Assembly (NCBI GenBank): GCA_015520525.1
Contig: WAPY01000086.1
Coordinates: forward strand, 1 to 7,984
Direction: 5' to 3'
DNA from: Candidatus Woesearchaeota archaeon
Lineage (GTDB): Archaea > Nanobdellota > Nanobdellia > Woesearchaeales > WAPY01
DNA length: 7,984 nt
Shown: in pieces, positions 1 through 5,622 of the stretch
Layout of the letters: each line of letters begins with the position of its first letter
Numbering within the stretch: the first letter of the stretch is position 1
Notes under the pieces: generated by a model
What the model was told of the DNA's origin: nothing
The model's database searches: none
The model's input: the letters and a program-made list of their open reading frames with translations, nothing else
Position numbers and translations under genes: made by a program

Positions 1-54
1 AAGGGAATTAATACAGATAAGATAAAAAAACTGTTTTACATAGAAAAATTATGA
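1..54 (+). CDS. 3' tail of an unidentified gene (partial)
   Basis: The window opens inside a reading frame that is open from base 1 and ends at the TGA at 52-54. It encodes 17 residues ending in LFYIEKL; the other two forward frames have stops within the first 25 bases or so. The TGA overlaps an ATG at 51-53 in an ATGA arrangement, typical of translationally coupled genes, so this is probably the end of the upstream gene of the same operon. Seventeen residues are too few to name a family. It could also be noncoding sequence that is open by chance. Confidence 0.35.
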   Translation, partial: KGINTDKIKKLFYIEKL

Positions 55-417
55 GGAAAAGATCCTATAAACGAACTGCTAAACTCCCTGTGGGAGAAGA
101 TAAACAGCCAAATAGACCTATTAGAAGACCTCGTCAACCCAGAAGGAGACCCTCTTCTTCTATTCGAGCTTGAAATACTAAATGAAGAAGATAAAAACAC
201 GGCGCTAAGAATTTTAAAGAGGTTCATGTATTTGAAGAGGAAAAAAGAAATAGCTCAGGTAGAAAATGATGAGGAGAAGAAGAGGGAAGTTGTCAATGAA
301 ATAATTAAAGAATGGGAAAATAATAAAACAGAAATATCAAGACTGCTAAAGAAATTAATGAAAAGATGGCTGAGCGATGAGTCGTCCGAGGATGAAAAAA
401 GAACTTACTTAGGGTGA
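51..417 (+). CDS. small charged helical protein of unknown function, apparently frameshifted after its start codon
   Basis: Bases 55-417 read as one protein-like frame ending in TGA at 415-417. It is rich in Glu, Lys, Leu and Trp and predicted to be mostly helical, with NELLNSLWEKINSQ near the start and EIIKEWENNK and LLKKLMKRWL near the end. No ATG, GTG or TTG lies in this frame before the ATG at 226, although 55-225 looks fully coding. The ATG at 51, which overlaps the upstream stop as ATGA, is one base out of frame. Dropping one A from the AAAA run at 57-60 would give MRKDPINELL and an intact product of about 121 residues. The gene is thus a recent frameshift, a homopolymer sequencing error, a +1 recoding site, or a shorter 63-residue protein starting at 226. 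I recognise no family. The next gene's ribosome binding site overlaps its stop, so it is co-transcribed with adenylate kinase. Confidence 0.6.
413..417 (+). promoter_or_regulatory. ribosome binding site for the adenylate kinase gene
   Basis: GGTGA matches the anti-Shine-Dalgarno pairing region (GGAGGTGAT) and sits 4 bases before the ATG at 422. It overlaps the TGA stop of the preceding gene, so translation of the two genes is probably coupled. It supports ATG 422 as the start. Confidence 0.65.
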
Positions 418-421
418 GAAA

Positions 422-1051
422 ATGAAAAAATTAATACTCTTCATAATGGGACCGCAAGGCTCAGGAAAAGACACGCAGGCAGAATTATTATCCAAAGAAT
501 TCAAGATACCAACCTTCTCAGCTGGAGGACTGTTGAGAGATGAAATAAAAAGGAGATCCCCCTTAAGCGATGAAATAAACAGTTACATATCAAAAGGATT
601 CATAGTTCCAACCAGAATAATATACCAACTAATCATGAACAAAATAAATCAACCTGAATGCGAGAGAGGATTCATACTTAATGGATATCCAAGAAACAAG
701 GAACAAGCAGAAGCAATAAAAGGAAAGATAGAACCGACATTTGTAATACTGTTGGACATCCCTGACAAAATAGCTATTGAGAGGATATCGCACAGGATGA
801 TATGCCCAAAATGCGGCAGAGTGTATACAGTAAAAGACCCTAACAAAGATAATTATTGTGAAGTATGCCATGTAAAACTTGTAAGAAGAGACGATGACAA
901 AGAGGAAATAATAAAGAAGAGGTTGGAGCTTTACCACAAGGAAACAGAACCATTAAAGGAAATATACAAAGATAAATTATTGATTATAGACGGAACAAAG
1001 AGCGTCAAAGAAGTTTTTAATGACATAAAGAACAAAATCACCAAGAAGTAA
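422..1051 (+). CDS. adk: adenylate kinase family nucleoside-monophosphate kinase with zinc-finger lid
   Basis: Cytosolic kinase of 209 residues expected to catalyse reversible phosphoryl transfer between ATP and AMP. The P-loop is GPQGSGKDT (10-18). A lid of about residues 125-160 carries four cysteines (C128, C131, C146, C149), as in zinc-bearing bacterial-type adenylate kinases. R125, R156 and R167 (in KKRLELYHKET) match catalytic or AMP/ATP-contacting arginines, and R91 and Q95 match the AMP-site Arg and Gln. The family motif DGFPR is here NGYPR (87-91), STGDxLR is SAGGLLR (33-39), and GKGT is GKDT. Two acidic residues linked to Mg/AMP binding are therefore missing, so substrate preference may differ. 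This is the zinc-lid type, not the trimeric AdkA type of many Euryarchaeota and Crenarchaeota. It starts at ATG 422, 4 bases after a GGTGA site, in an operon with the small upstream gene. Assignment to the kinase superfamily is firm; AMP specificity is less so. Confidence 0.88.
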   Translation: MKKLILFIMGPQGSGKDTQAELLSKEFKIPTFSAGGLLRDEIKRRSPLSDEINSYISKGFIVPTRIIYQLIMNKINQPECERGFILNGYPRNKEQAEAIKGKIEPTFVILLDIPDKIAIERISHRMICPKCGRVYTVKDPNKDNYCEVCHVKLVRRDDDKEEIIKKRLELYHKETEPLKEIYKDKLLIIDGTKSVKEVFNDIKNKITKK

Positions 1052-1068
1052 AAGAATTAATCACAAGA

Positions 1069-1077
1069 TTTAAAATA
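1069..1077 (+). promoter_or_regulatory. TATA box of the tRNA-Arg gene
   Basis: TTTAAAATA is centred about 31 bases before the mature tRNA 5' end. This fits an archaeal TATA element driving a short-leader tRNA transcript starting near 1098-1100. It lies in the short gap after the adenylate kinase gene. Confidence 0.5.
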
Positions 1078-1103
1078 AGATATGAAAACCAAACAAAAAT
1101 TAA

Positions 1104-1177
1104 GCGCCCGTAGCCTAGTCTGGAAGGGCAACAGCCTCCTAAGCTGTAGGTCGGGGGTTCAAATCCCTCCGGGCGCG
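1104..1177 (+). tRNA. tRNA-Arg (anticodon CCU)
   Basis: A full cloverleaf can be drawn. The acceptor stem GCGCCCG/CGGGCGC pairs perfectly (1104-1110 with 1170-1176). The D stem is GCCT/GGGC with one G-T pair. The anticodon stem ACAGC/GCTGT encloses the loop CTCCTAA, giving anticodon CCT for AGG codons. The variable loop is five bases, and the T arm is GGGGG, TTCAAAT, CCCTC with one G-T pair. G1177 is the discriminator; CCA is not encoded and there is no intron. AGA and AGG are by far the commonest Arg codons in the neighbouring genes, so this tRNA should be heavily used. Any reverse-strand reading frame across it is a shadow. Confidence 0.96.
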
Positions 1178-1200
1178 TATTATTATTAATACTATCTTCT
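1177..1200 (+). terminator. possible 3' end signal after tRNA-Arg
   Basis: GTATTA-TTAT-TAATAC (1177-1192) can form a six-pair, four-base-loop hairpin that begins at the tRNA discriminator and is followed by the pyrimidine-rich TATCTTCT. It is AT-rich and weak. It could mark tRNA 3' processing or termination, or be chance in AT-rich DNA. Confidence 0.25.
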
Positions 1201-1201
1201 A

Positions 1202-1214
1202 ATAAATTTAAAAG
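1202..1214 (+). promoter_or_regulatory. orphan TATA-like box in the spacer
   Basis: ATAAATTTAAAAG is identical to the 13 bases at the RNase HII promoter (1438-1450). It would place a transcription start near 1233-1240, about 235 bases before RNase HII. No gene begins there, so it would drive either a long RNase HII leader or a small RNA. Confidence 0.35.
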
Positions 1215-1371
1215 ACGGAAAATCAGAGTAAACATCGAGGAGAGAGCTAAAAATTACAGATAGAGATATGCACAATCCGGAAGCGAACAGATTCACAGCA
1301 CCCAACAATTGAGCAAATACATACTTAAAACTCAACATAATCCCACCCAAAAGACAGTAAGAAGAACAAAC

Positions 1372-1380
1372 TTATAAAAC
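1372..1380 (+). promoter_or_regulatory. TATA-like box, middle of spacer
   Basis: TTATAAAAC resembles an archaeal TATA element and would start transcription near 1400-1405, just before a GGAAGTGAT sequence. Its activity is uncertain because AT-rich spacer DNA yields such matches by chance. Confidence 0.3.
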
Positions 1381-1437
1381 TTACTACTGCGAGAAGGAAG
1401 CGAAAGGAAGTGATTAAGATAACAATTATATCTATGG

Positions 1438-1450
1438 ATAAATTTAAAAG
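1438..1450 (+). promoter_or_regulatory. promoter of the RNase HII / STT3 pair
   Basis: ATAAATTTAAAAG has its TTTAAA core centred about 26 bases before the ATG at 1472. That is the spacing expected for a leaderless archaeal transcript starting at or next to the start codon. No ribosome binding site precedes the ATG, which agrees with leaderless initiation. Confidence 0.6.
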
Positions 1451-1471
1451 CAAACAAACAAAACCAGAACC

Positions 1472-2140
1472 ATGATTGTATGCGGAATTGATGAGGCGGG
1501 AAAAGGACCTGCAATAGGGCCTATGATAGTTGTGGGAGCAGAGATGGAAGAAAAGGACCTTCCGAAGCTAAAAGAGATGGGAGCCAAAGATTCAAAACTG
1601 TTAAGCCCAAAGAAAAGAGAAGAAATATACAGAGAGCTTGTGAAAGTAGTAAAGTATAAAATTGTAAAAATAAGCCCGAGGGAAATAGATTATTATGTCA
1701 AAGACAACCGCATGAATGAGATGGAAGCACTTAAAATATGCGAGATAATAAACGAATTAAATCCTGACAGGGCGATAATAGACTGCCCAAGCCCAAACAA
1801 AAGAGCATTCAAAGAATTCCTAATGAGCAGGATAAAAAATAAGGACATAGATTTGATAGTTGAGCACAAGGCAGACTACAAATATGAAATAGTCGGCGCC
1901 GCATCAATAATAGCAAAAGTGACAAGAGACAGAGAGGTAAGAAGGATAGAGAAAAAATTCAGTATCAAGATAGGCTCAGGATATCCAAGCGACCCAAAAA
2001 CCAGAGAATTTATAAAAAACAATTGGAACAAAGAATTATTTTCAAACATATTCAGAAAATCCTGGCAGACATGGAAAAGGCTGAAAGAACAGTCAAAAAC
2101 GAAACAATTAAAATTATTTGGCAAAGGTGAATGGAGATGA
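1472..2140 (+). CDS. rnhB: ribonuclease HII
   Basis: Cytosolic endonuclease of 222 residues that cuts the RNA strand of RNA/DNA hybrids and removes single ribonucleotides from DNA. The type-2 RNase H signature GIDEAGKGPAIGP (5-17) carries catalytic D7 and E8. D104 (AIIDCPS) and D135 (HKADYKY) complete the four-carboxylate metal site, and AKDSK (38-42) and AASIIAKVTRD (143-153) are family hallmarks. The usual GRG junction-reading loop is GKG (10-12), a conservative change. The C-terminal tail TKQLKLFGKG could be a degenerate clamp-binding (PIP-like) motif but does not match the consensus. Length is typical for archaeal RNase HII. The start is set by a TATA box 26 bases upstream and a frame stop at 1445. 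Its TGA overlaps the ATG of the STT3 gene, so the two are co-transcribed and probably translationally coupled. Confidence 0.96.
   Translation: MIVCGIDEAGKGPAIGPMIVVGAEMEEKDLPKLKEMGAKDSKLLSPKKREEIYRELVKVVKYKIVKISPREIDYYVKDNRMNEMEALKICEIINELNPDRAIIDCPSPNKRAFKEFLMSRIKNKDIDLIVEHKADYKYEIVGAASIIAKVTRDREVRRIEKKFSIKIGSGYPSDPKTREFIKNNWNKELFSNIFRKSWQTWKRLKEQSKTKQLKLFGKGEWR
2126..2130 (+). promoter_or_regulatory. ribosome binding site deciding the STT3 start
   Basis: GGTGA lies inside the end of the RNase HII gene. It is directly adjacent to ATG 2131, which is too close to work, but 6 bases before ATG 2137. The latter also forms the ATGA overlap with the RNase HII stop, so 2137 is the better start. Confidence 0.55.
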
Positions 2141-5100
2141 AAGGAAAAAACCACAAGAATGAAAATGTTGAGAAGGACAAAGAACCCGAAATAAAAATCA
2201 ACACTAAAAAAATAAAGAGCATAAAAAGAAAGTTTGAGAAAACAGCTCCAAGATGGACAACATTAATCCTTATCATAACCTTGCTTTTATTCTCATACTA
2301 TGTGCACATGCTGCCAAAACAATTATCCATAACAGACAGCTGGGCCAGAAACGCCGTGTACAACTCAATAAAGAACAACATAGCGGTAAATGTAAATAGA
2401 TACTATCCAAATCTGCCCCCAAGCCAAAAACAGGAATTTATAAACTCACAATTTGAGATGCTGTTGAAAAACAAAACACAGCTTAACCAGATAAACCAAC
2501 AGATAAAATATGTGTCTCAAGAGTTTAAGAAGCAATTTGAATACACAAACAACAACCAAACTCATGTCCTCTTAGGAGATATTGACTCATACTACTGGTT
2601 AAGATGGGCGAGAAACCTAAAGAATACAGGTCATTACTGTGATGAGGTTGTTGATGGAAGATGCTTTGACAACCACATGATAGCGCCTTTGGGAACATTC
2701 GCAGCAGTAAGGCCCCACCCCTTTGTAATCTTCTTCACATACAAACTCTTATCCATATTTGATAAGAATATTGATATAATGCAGTCGTCATACGCAGCGA
2801 TGGTAATACTGTGCCTTTTGGTAACTTTGTTTGCCTTCCTGCTAGGAAAAGAAGTCGCGGGCAACATAGGAGGCTTCTTCACATCATTAATAATAACAGT
2901 AAATCCCTTCTTCATAATGAGAGTAAGCGGTTCAGACGATGATGTCTACAACTTCCTATTTCCCATACTAATAGCGTGGTTGACTATAAAAACAATAAAG
3001 AGCAAATCAAACAAGAAAGCCTTCTGGACATATGCGGGATTGACAGCGGCAAGCGTAGCCGCCTACTCATTTACATGGGCGGGATGGTGGTTCACATTTG
3101 ACATGCTCCTCGGAGGAGTTGCAGTCTATGGAGTAATAAGAGTACTCATGAATTTAAAAGAAGGCAGAAAAGGTTTCGACAAGGAAACAAAATCACTGCT
3201 AACAGCAATCACAATAATCTTCCTCTTATCATGGGTTGGAGTAGGATTAATCCAGCACTCAGCCACAGGATTCATAAAATCAACAGTGATAATGCCCATG
3301 CAAAGATCAGCAACATTAAAAGAAGTAGCCAAATCCACAGGATGGCCAAACATTTACAATACAGTGGCAGAATTAAATGCGGGCTCTTTCAAACAAATAA
3401 TAAACAGTATAGGAGGATCGCTTAACTTCTTAATAGCAATGCTGGGAATATTCCTCCTTATCTTTATAGGAGTCAAGGAGAAGAAAAATAGAGAAATAAA
3501 CTTTCTCCTGGCAAGTGTAATTATTGTGTGGATGCTTGGAGCAACATATGCAACATACAAAGGAGTCAGATTCATCTTATTATTCATAACTCCCTTTATA
3601 ATAGCCTACGGTGCAGGAATGGGGCTGTTATTCAAAGTGGTTGAAGAACAGATTTTAAGAATAAAAAGGATGAAAGAGAACAAAAGTGTAAAGAGAGGAA
3701 TTCTCTCTGCAGTTCTTATAGCTTTATTCTTGATAAGCATACCCTCTGTAAGCATGGGAATAAAAGCATCAAAGTCTTATATACCAAACATGACAACAAC
3801 ATGGTACACAAGCCTAACAAAAATAAGAGAAGAATCAGCTCCAAATGCAATATTAAACTCCTGGTGGGACTTCGGACACTGGTTTAAATTCGTTGCCGAT
3901 AGGAGAGTAACAGCCGACGGAGCGTCGCAGAACTCACCACAGGTTTACTGGCTTGGAAAAGTGCTTGTAGAAACAAATGAAACAGAAGCAGTTAACATAT
4001 TAAGAATGCTCGACTGCGGCTCAAACAATGCCTTCAATATAATAAACAAAAAATATCAGAACACGAGAGAAAGTGTTGAGATAGAAGATAAAATATTAAA
4101 TATGAATAAGACAGAGATAAAATCCTACTTATCAAGCTTAGGATTCAACAACAGCGACATAAACGAAATAATCAATTATACAAAATGCAATCCTCCCGAA
4201 GATTACTTCATAACAAGCGATGATATGATAGGAAAAGCAGGAGTGTGGGCCCACTTTGGACTCTGGAGTTTCAGAAAGGCTGAAGCGCTGGAAATAGCAA
4301 AGAAAGATGGAGGTAACAAAGCAATAAAGTTCATGGAAGACAAGTTAGGATACTCAAAAGCACAGGCAGTGAGCGAATACAACAGGATATTAAGCTTCCA
4401 AGGAAATTCAAGAAAAGAACAGAGCTGGATATCCCCCTGGCCGGGATACGCATCAACGAGAGGAAACTGCAAGATCACAAATGACGCGGTAGTATGTATA
4501 AATAATCTTCAAGGGCAATACATACAAAGCGTGTTCAACACAACAAATAAAGAAGCTTACATAAACGCCAACATGGGAAAAATTAGACCAAAAGAAGTAG
4601 TAGTATATTACAATGGATACGAATTAAAGAAAGAATACAAAAACTCAAGTTTGAATTTAGCTTGGGTGTTGTTCTTGAACGGAAACCAAATAAACTCAAT
4701 ATACTGCTCGCCTGAACTCGCAGAGAGCTTATTCACAAAGCTATACTTCGGAGACGGCTACGGAATGAGATACTTCAAACTGTTCAGCGATGAAGGTCCA
4801 TCACCCGTAGGAACAAGAGTTGCCGTTTGGAATGTGAGCTGGAAAGGACTAACTGCAAGGAAAGGAAGCAAGGTAACCTTACTTTACATAGGATACTTGG
4901 AAAATGGCAGTGTATTCGATTCAACAATAACAAATTGGAGAAAATTAAACATAAGCAAAGATTCAAACTTCAAAGATTACATGCTAGAAAAACCGTTTAC
5001 ATTCACAATAGGAACGCATCAAGTTATACCTGGATTTGAAAAAGGCGTAGAAGGAATGAAAGTGGGAGAAGAGAAAGTGATAAGAGTGCCTCCCGAGGAA

Positions 5101-5169
5101 GGCTACAAAACTGGAAAATTAGCAGGGAAAACACTTTACTTCAAAGTCAAAGTAATAAAAATAGATTAA
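2137..5169 (+). CDS. aglB: STT3/AglB-type oligosaccharyltransferase fused to a C-terminal FKBP-type prolyl isomerase
   Basis: Membrane enzyme of 1010 residues expected to transfer a lipid-linked glycan to Asn of N-x-S/T sequons on exported proteins. A basic cytosolic tail (1-38) leads to a first membrane helix (about 41-58), then a long Asn/Gln-rich outer segment reaching the first acidic motif GDIDSYYWLR (147-156). Roughly eleven or twelve further hydrophobic helices span about 182-540. They enclose a second DxD-type motif SDDDVYN (266-272) and a TIxE-like TVAELN (409-414). The outer globular domain has the sequon-binding WWDFG (576-580, a variant of WWDYG) and SDDMIGK (694-700), an MI-type motif. 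After the STT3 C-terminal section the same frame continues into an FKBP domain (about 903-1010). I know STT3 and FKBP as separate proteins, so the fusion is unusual. Start 2137 is favoured by GGTGA at 2126-2130 and the ATGA overlap; ATG 2131 is an alternative. Confidence 0.92.
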   Translation: MKGKNHKNENVEKDKEPEIKINTKKIKSIKRKFEKTAPRWTTLILIITLLLFSYYVHMLPKQLSITDSWARNAVYNSIKNNIAVNVNRYYPNLPPSQKQEFINSQFEMLLKNKTQLNQINQQIKYVSQEFKKQFEYTNNNQTHVLLGDIDSYYWLRWARNLKNTGHYCDEVVDGRCFDNHMIAPLGTFAAVRPHPFVIFFTYKLLSIFDKNIDIMQSSYAAMVILCLLVTLFAFLLGKEVAGNIGGFFTSLIITVNPFFIMRVSGSDDDVYNFLFPILIAWLTIKTIKSKSNKKAFWTYAGLTAASVAAYSFTWAGWWFTFDMLLGGVAVYGVIRVLMNLKEGRKGFDKETKSLLTAITIIFLLSWVGVGLIQHSATGFIKSTVIMPMQRSATLKEVAKSTGWPNIYNTVAELNAGSFKQIINSIGGSLNFLIAMLGIFLLIFIGVKEKKNREINFLLASVIIVWMLGATYATYKGVRFILLFITPFIIAYGAGMGLLFKVVEEQILRIKRMKENKSVKRGILSAVLIALFLISIPSVSMGIKASKSYIPNMTTTWYTSLTKIREESAPNAILNSWWDFGHWFKFVADRRVTADGASQNSPQVYWLGKVLVETNETEAVNILRMLDCGSNNAFNIINKKYQNTRESVEIEDKILNMNKTEIKSYLSSLGFNNSDINEIINYTKCNPPEDYFITSDDMIGKAGVWAHFGLWSFRKAEALEIAKKDGGNKAIKFMEDKLGYSKAQAVSEYNRILSFQGNSRKEQSWISPWPGYASTRGNCKITNDAVVCINNLQGQYIQSVFNTTNKEAYINANMGKIRPKEVVVYYNGYELKKEYKNSSLNLAWVLFLNGNQINSIYCSPELAESLFTKLYFGDGYGMRYFKLFSDEGPSPVGTRVAVWNVSWKGLTARKGSKVTLLYIGYLENGSVFDSTITNWRKLNISKDSNFKDYMLEKPFTFTIGTHQVIPGFEKGVEGMKVGEEKVIRVPPEEGYKTGKLAGKTLYFKVKVIKID
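4843..5169 (+). other. FKBP-type peptidyl-prolyl isomerase domain within the STT3 protein
   Basis: Residues of about 903-1010 of the fusion follow the FKBP12 pattern. Using 2137 as the start they are LLYIGYL (Y917, like Tyr26), VFDST (F927 and D928, like Phe36 and Asp37), KPFTF (F954, like Phe46), QVIPGFEKG (V963, I964, and F967 in place of Trp59), PPEEGY (Y990, like Tyr82) and LYFKVKV (F1002, like Phe99). The insert-in-flap chaperone domain of long archaeal FKBPs is absent; a stretch of about 20 residues sits between FDST and KPF. All expected active-site positions are present, so the domain is probably active. It follows the outer catalytic domain of STT3 with no further membrane helix, so it should face outside the cell. 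Confidence 0.9.
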
Positions 5170-5194
5170 GAAAGGCAAGCAAGCCAACCAAAAG

Positions 5195-5206
5195 CTTTTT
5201 AAAATA
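5195..5206 (+). promoter_or_regulatory. promoter of the rpl37ae-rpoP-prefoldin operon
   Basis: CTTTTTAAAATA lies in the 74-base gap after the STT3 gene. Its centre, near 5201, predicts transcription from about 5226-5229, giving a short leader that still contains the GGTG site at 5232-5235. This separates the operon from the STT3 unit, although read-through is possible. Confidence 0.5.
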
Positions 5207-5231
5207 AAAGCAAACTCCTAAGGTAGTTAAG

Positions 5232-5235
5232 GGTG
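5232..5235 (+). promoter_or_regulatory. ribosome binding site of rpl37ae
   Basis: GGTG sits 8 bases before ATG 5244 and overlaps the alternative GTG start at 5235. It therefore supports ATG 5244, which also matches the usual N-terminus of the family. Confidence 0.5.
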
Positions 5236-5243
5236 TGATTTTC

Positions 5244-5471
5244 ATGACTGTTGAAAAAAAAGTAGCCTCATACAAAAGATTTGGAGCAAGGTACGGGAAG
5301 AAGGTTAAGGAGAAATTCGCCAATGTTGAGAGCCAGCACAAAGGCTATAAGGAATGCCCGTACTGCCATTACAAAAAAGCGAGGAGAATTGCTCCAGGAA
5401 TATGGCAATGCGAGAAATGCGGAGCCAAATTCACAGCAGGAGCTCACACAATAAAGATGAAAAACCTATAA
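5244..5471 (+). CDS. rpl37ae: large-subunit ribosomal protein L37Ae
   Basis: Small zinc-ribbon protein of the archaeal/eukaryotic 50S/60S subunit, 75 residues, close to the usual length. The N-terminal RFGARYGKKVKEK (12-24) matches the family pattern of a basic segment that contacts rRNA. The zinc ribbon is CPYC (38-41) and CEKC (56-59), with the family-typical GIWQC and AKFTAGAH around the second pair. ATG 5244 is preferred over an in-frame GTG at 5235 because GGTG lies 8 bases upstream and homologues begin a few residues before the RFG motif. It heads a tight cluster with rpoP, prefoldin beta and UPF0147, a combination common in archaeal genomes, with rpoP following 9 bases after its stop. 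Confidence 0.96.
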   Translation: MTVEKKVASYKRFGARYGKKVKEKFANVESQHKGYKECPYCHYKKARRIAPGIWQCEKCGAKFTAGAHTIKMKNL

Positions 5472-5476
5472 GGTGA
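5471..5476 (+). promoter_or_regulatory. ribosome binding site of rpoP
   Basis: AGGTGA begins at the last base of the rpl37ae stop codon and ends 4 bases before ATG 5481. It is a strong match to the anti-Shine-Dalgarno complement and supports the short rpoP reading frame. Confidence 0.65.
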
Positions 5477-5480
5477 AAAA

Positions 5481-5618
5481 ATGACCGATTACATATGCTT
5501 CAACTGCGGGAAAAAAATCCCAGAATCAAGCGTTAGAAGGAGAATAAGATGCCCCTACTGCGGAAGCAAGATCATTCTTAAAGAAAGAGTTGTTCCAACA
5601 AAAGTGAAGGCAAGATAA
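5481..5618 (+). CDS. rpoP: DNA-directed RNA polymerase subunit P (Rpb12-like)
   Basis: A 45-residue zinc-ribbon subunit of archaeal RNA polymerase, homologous to eukaryotic Rpb12, which stabilises the assembly platform and helps open the promoter. The protein reads MTDYICFNCGKKI at its start, with zinc cysteines C6, C9, C24 and C27 (CFNC and CPYC). It ends with a basic tail, LKERVVPTKVKAR, typical of the family. The length is normal for this very small subunit. AGGTGA 4 bases upstream and position directly behind rpl37ae, its frequent neighbour in archaea, support it. The prefoldin beta ATG follows 4 bases after its TAA. Confidence 0.95.
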   Translation: MTDYICFNCGKKIPESSVRRRIRCPYCGSKIILKERVVPTKVKAR

Positions 5619-5622
5619 GAAG

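Larger units (their letters stand above)
1178..1471 (+). other. gene-poor spacer with several TATA-like boxes
   Basis: These 294 bases between the tRNA and RNase HII carry no convincing protein or known RNA gene. They hold TATA-like elements at 1202-1214, 1372-1380 and 1438-1450. The first and last share the 13-mer ATAAATTTAAAAG. The last serves RNase HII; the first, if active, would start a transcript near 1233-1240 and so could produce a small RNA. I see no C/D-box pair, CRISPR repeat or strong hairpin. A Shine-Dalgarno-like GGAAGTGAT at 1406-1414 has no suitably spaced ATG. Confidence 0.45.

Noticed and set aside
52..54. TGA read through as selenocysteine or another amino acid, joining the upstream frame to the small gene
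   Set aside because: The TGA forms an ATGA stop/start overlap, a simpler explanation. No selenocysteine element is evident, and other TGA codons in the window act as normal stops.
51..173. Arg-rich 40-codon frame starting at ATG 51 (MRKRSYKRTAKLP...)
   Set aside because: Its Arg/Pro-rich composition is what AGA/AGG-rich, AT-rich coding DNA gives when read out of frame. The overlapping frame from 55 is far more protein-like and continues to 417.
1268..1312. 14-residue frame MHNPEANRFTAPNN in the spacer
   Set aside because: It is too short, has no ribosome binding site, and has no recognisable relative.
1410..1475. 21-codon frame with GTG start whose stop overlaps the RNase HII ATG
   Set aside because: It spans the TATA box used for RNase HII and its GTG lies inside the Shine-Dalgarno-like sequence. 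Any ATG followed by A yields a chance ATGA overlap.
1332..1514. Reverse-strand 60-codon frame across the spacer and RNase HII start
   Set aside because: It overlaps the RNase HII signature region, is Phe/Leu/Cys-rich as expected for the antisense of A-rich coding DNA, and has no promoter.
3231..3425. Second plus-strand frame inside the STT3 gene
   Set aside because: It is out of frame with a clearly coding membrane protein, has no ribosome binding site, and is of low-complexity composition.
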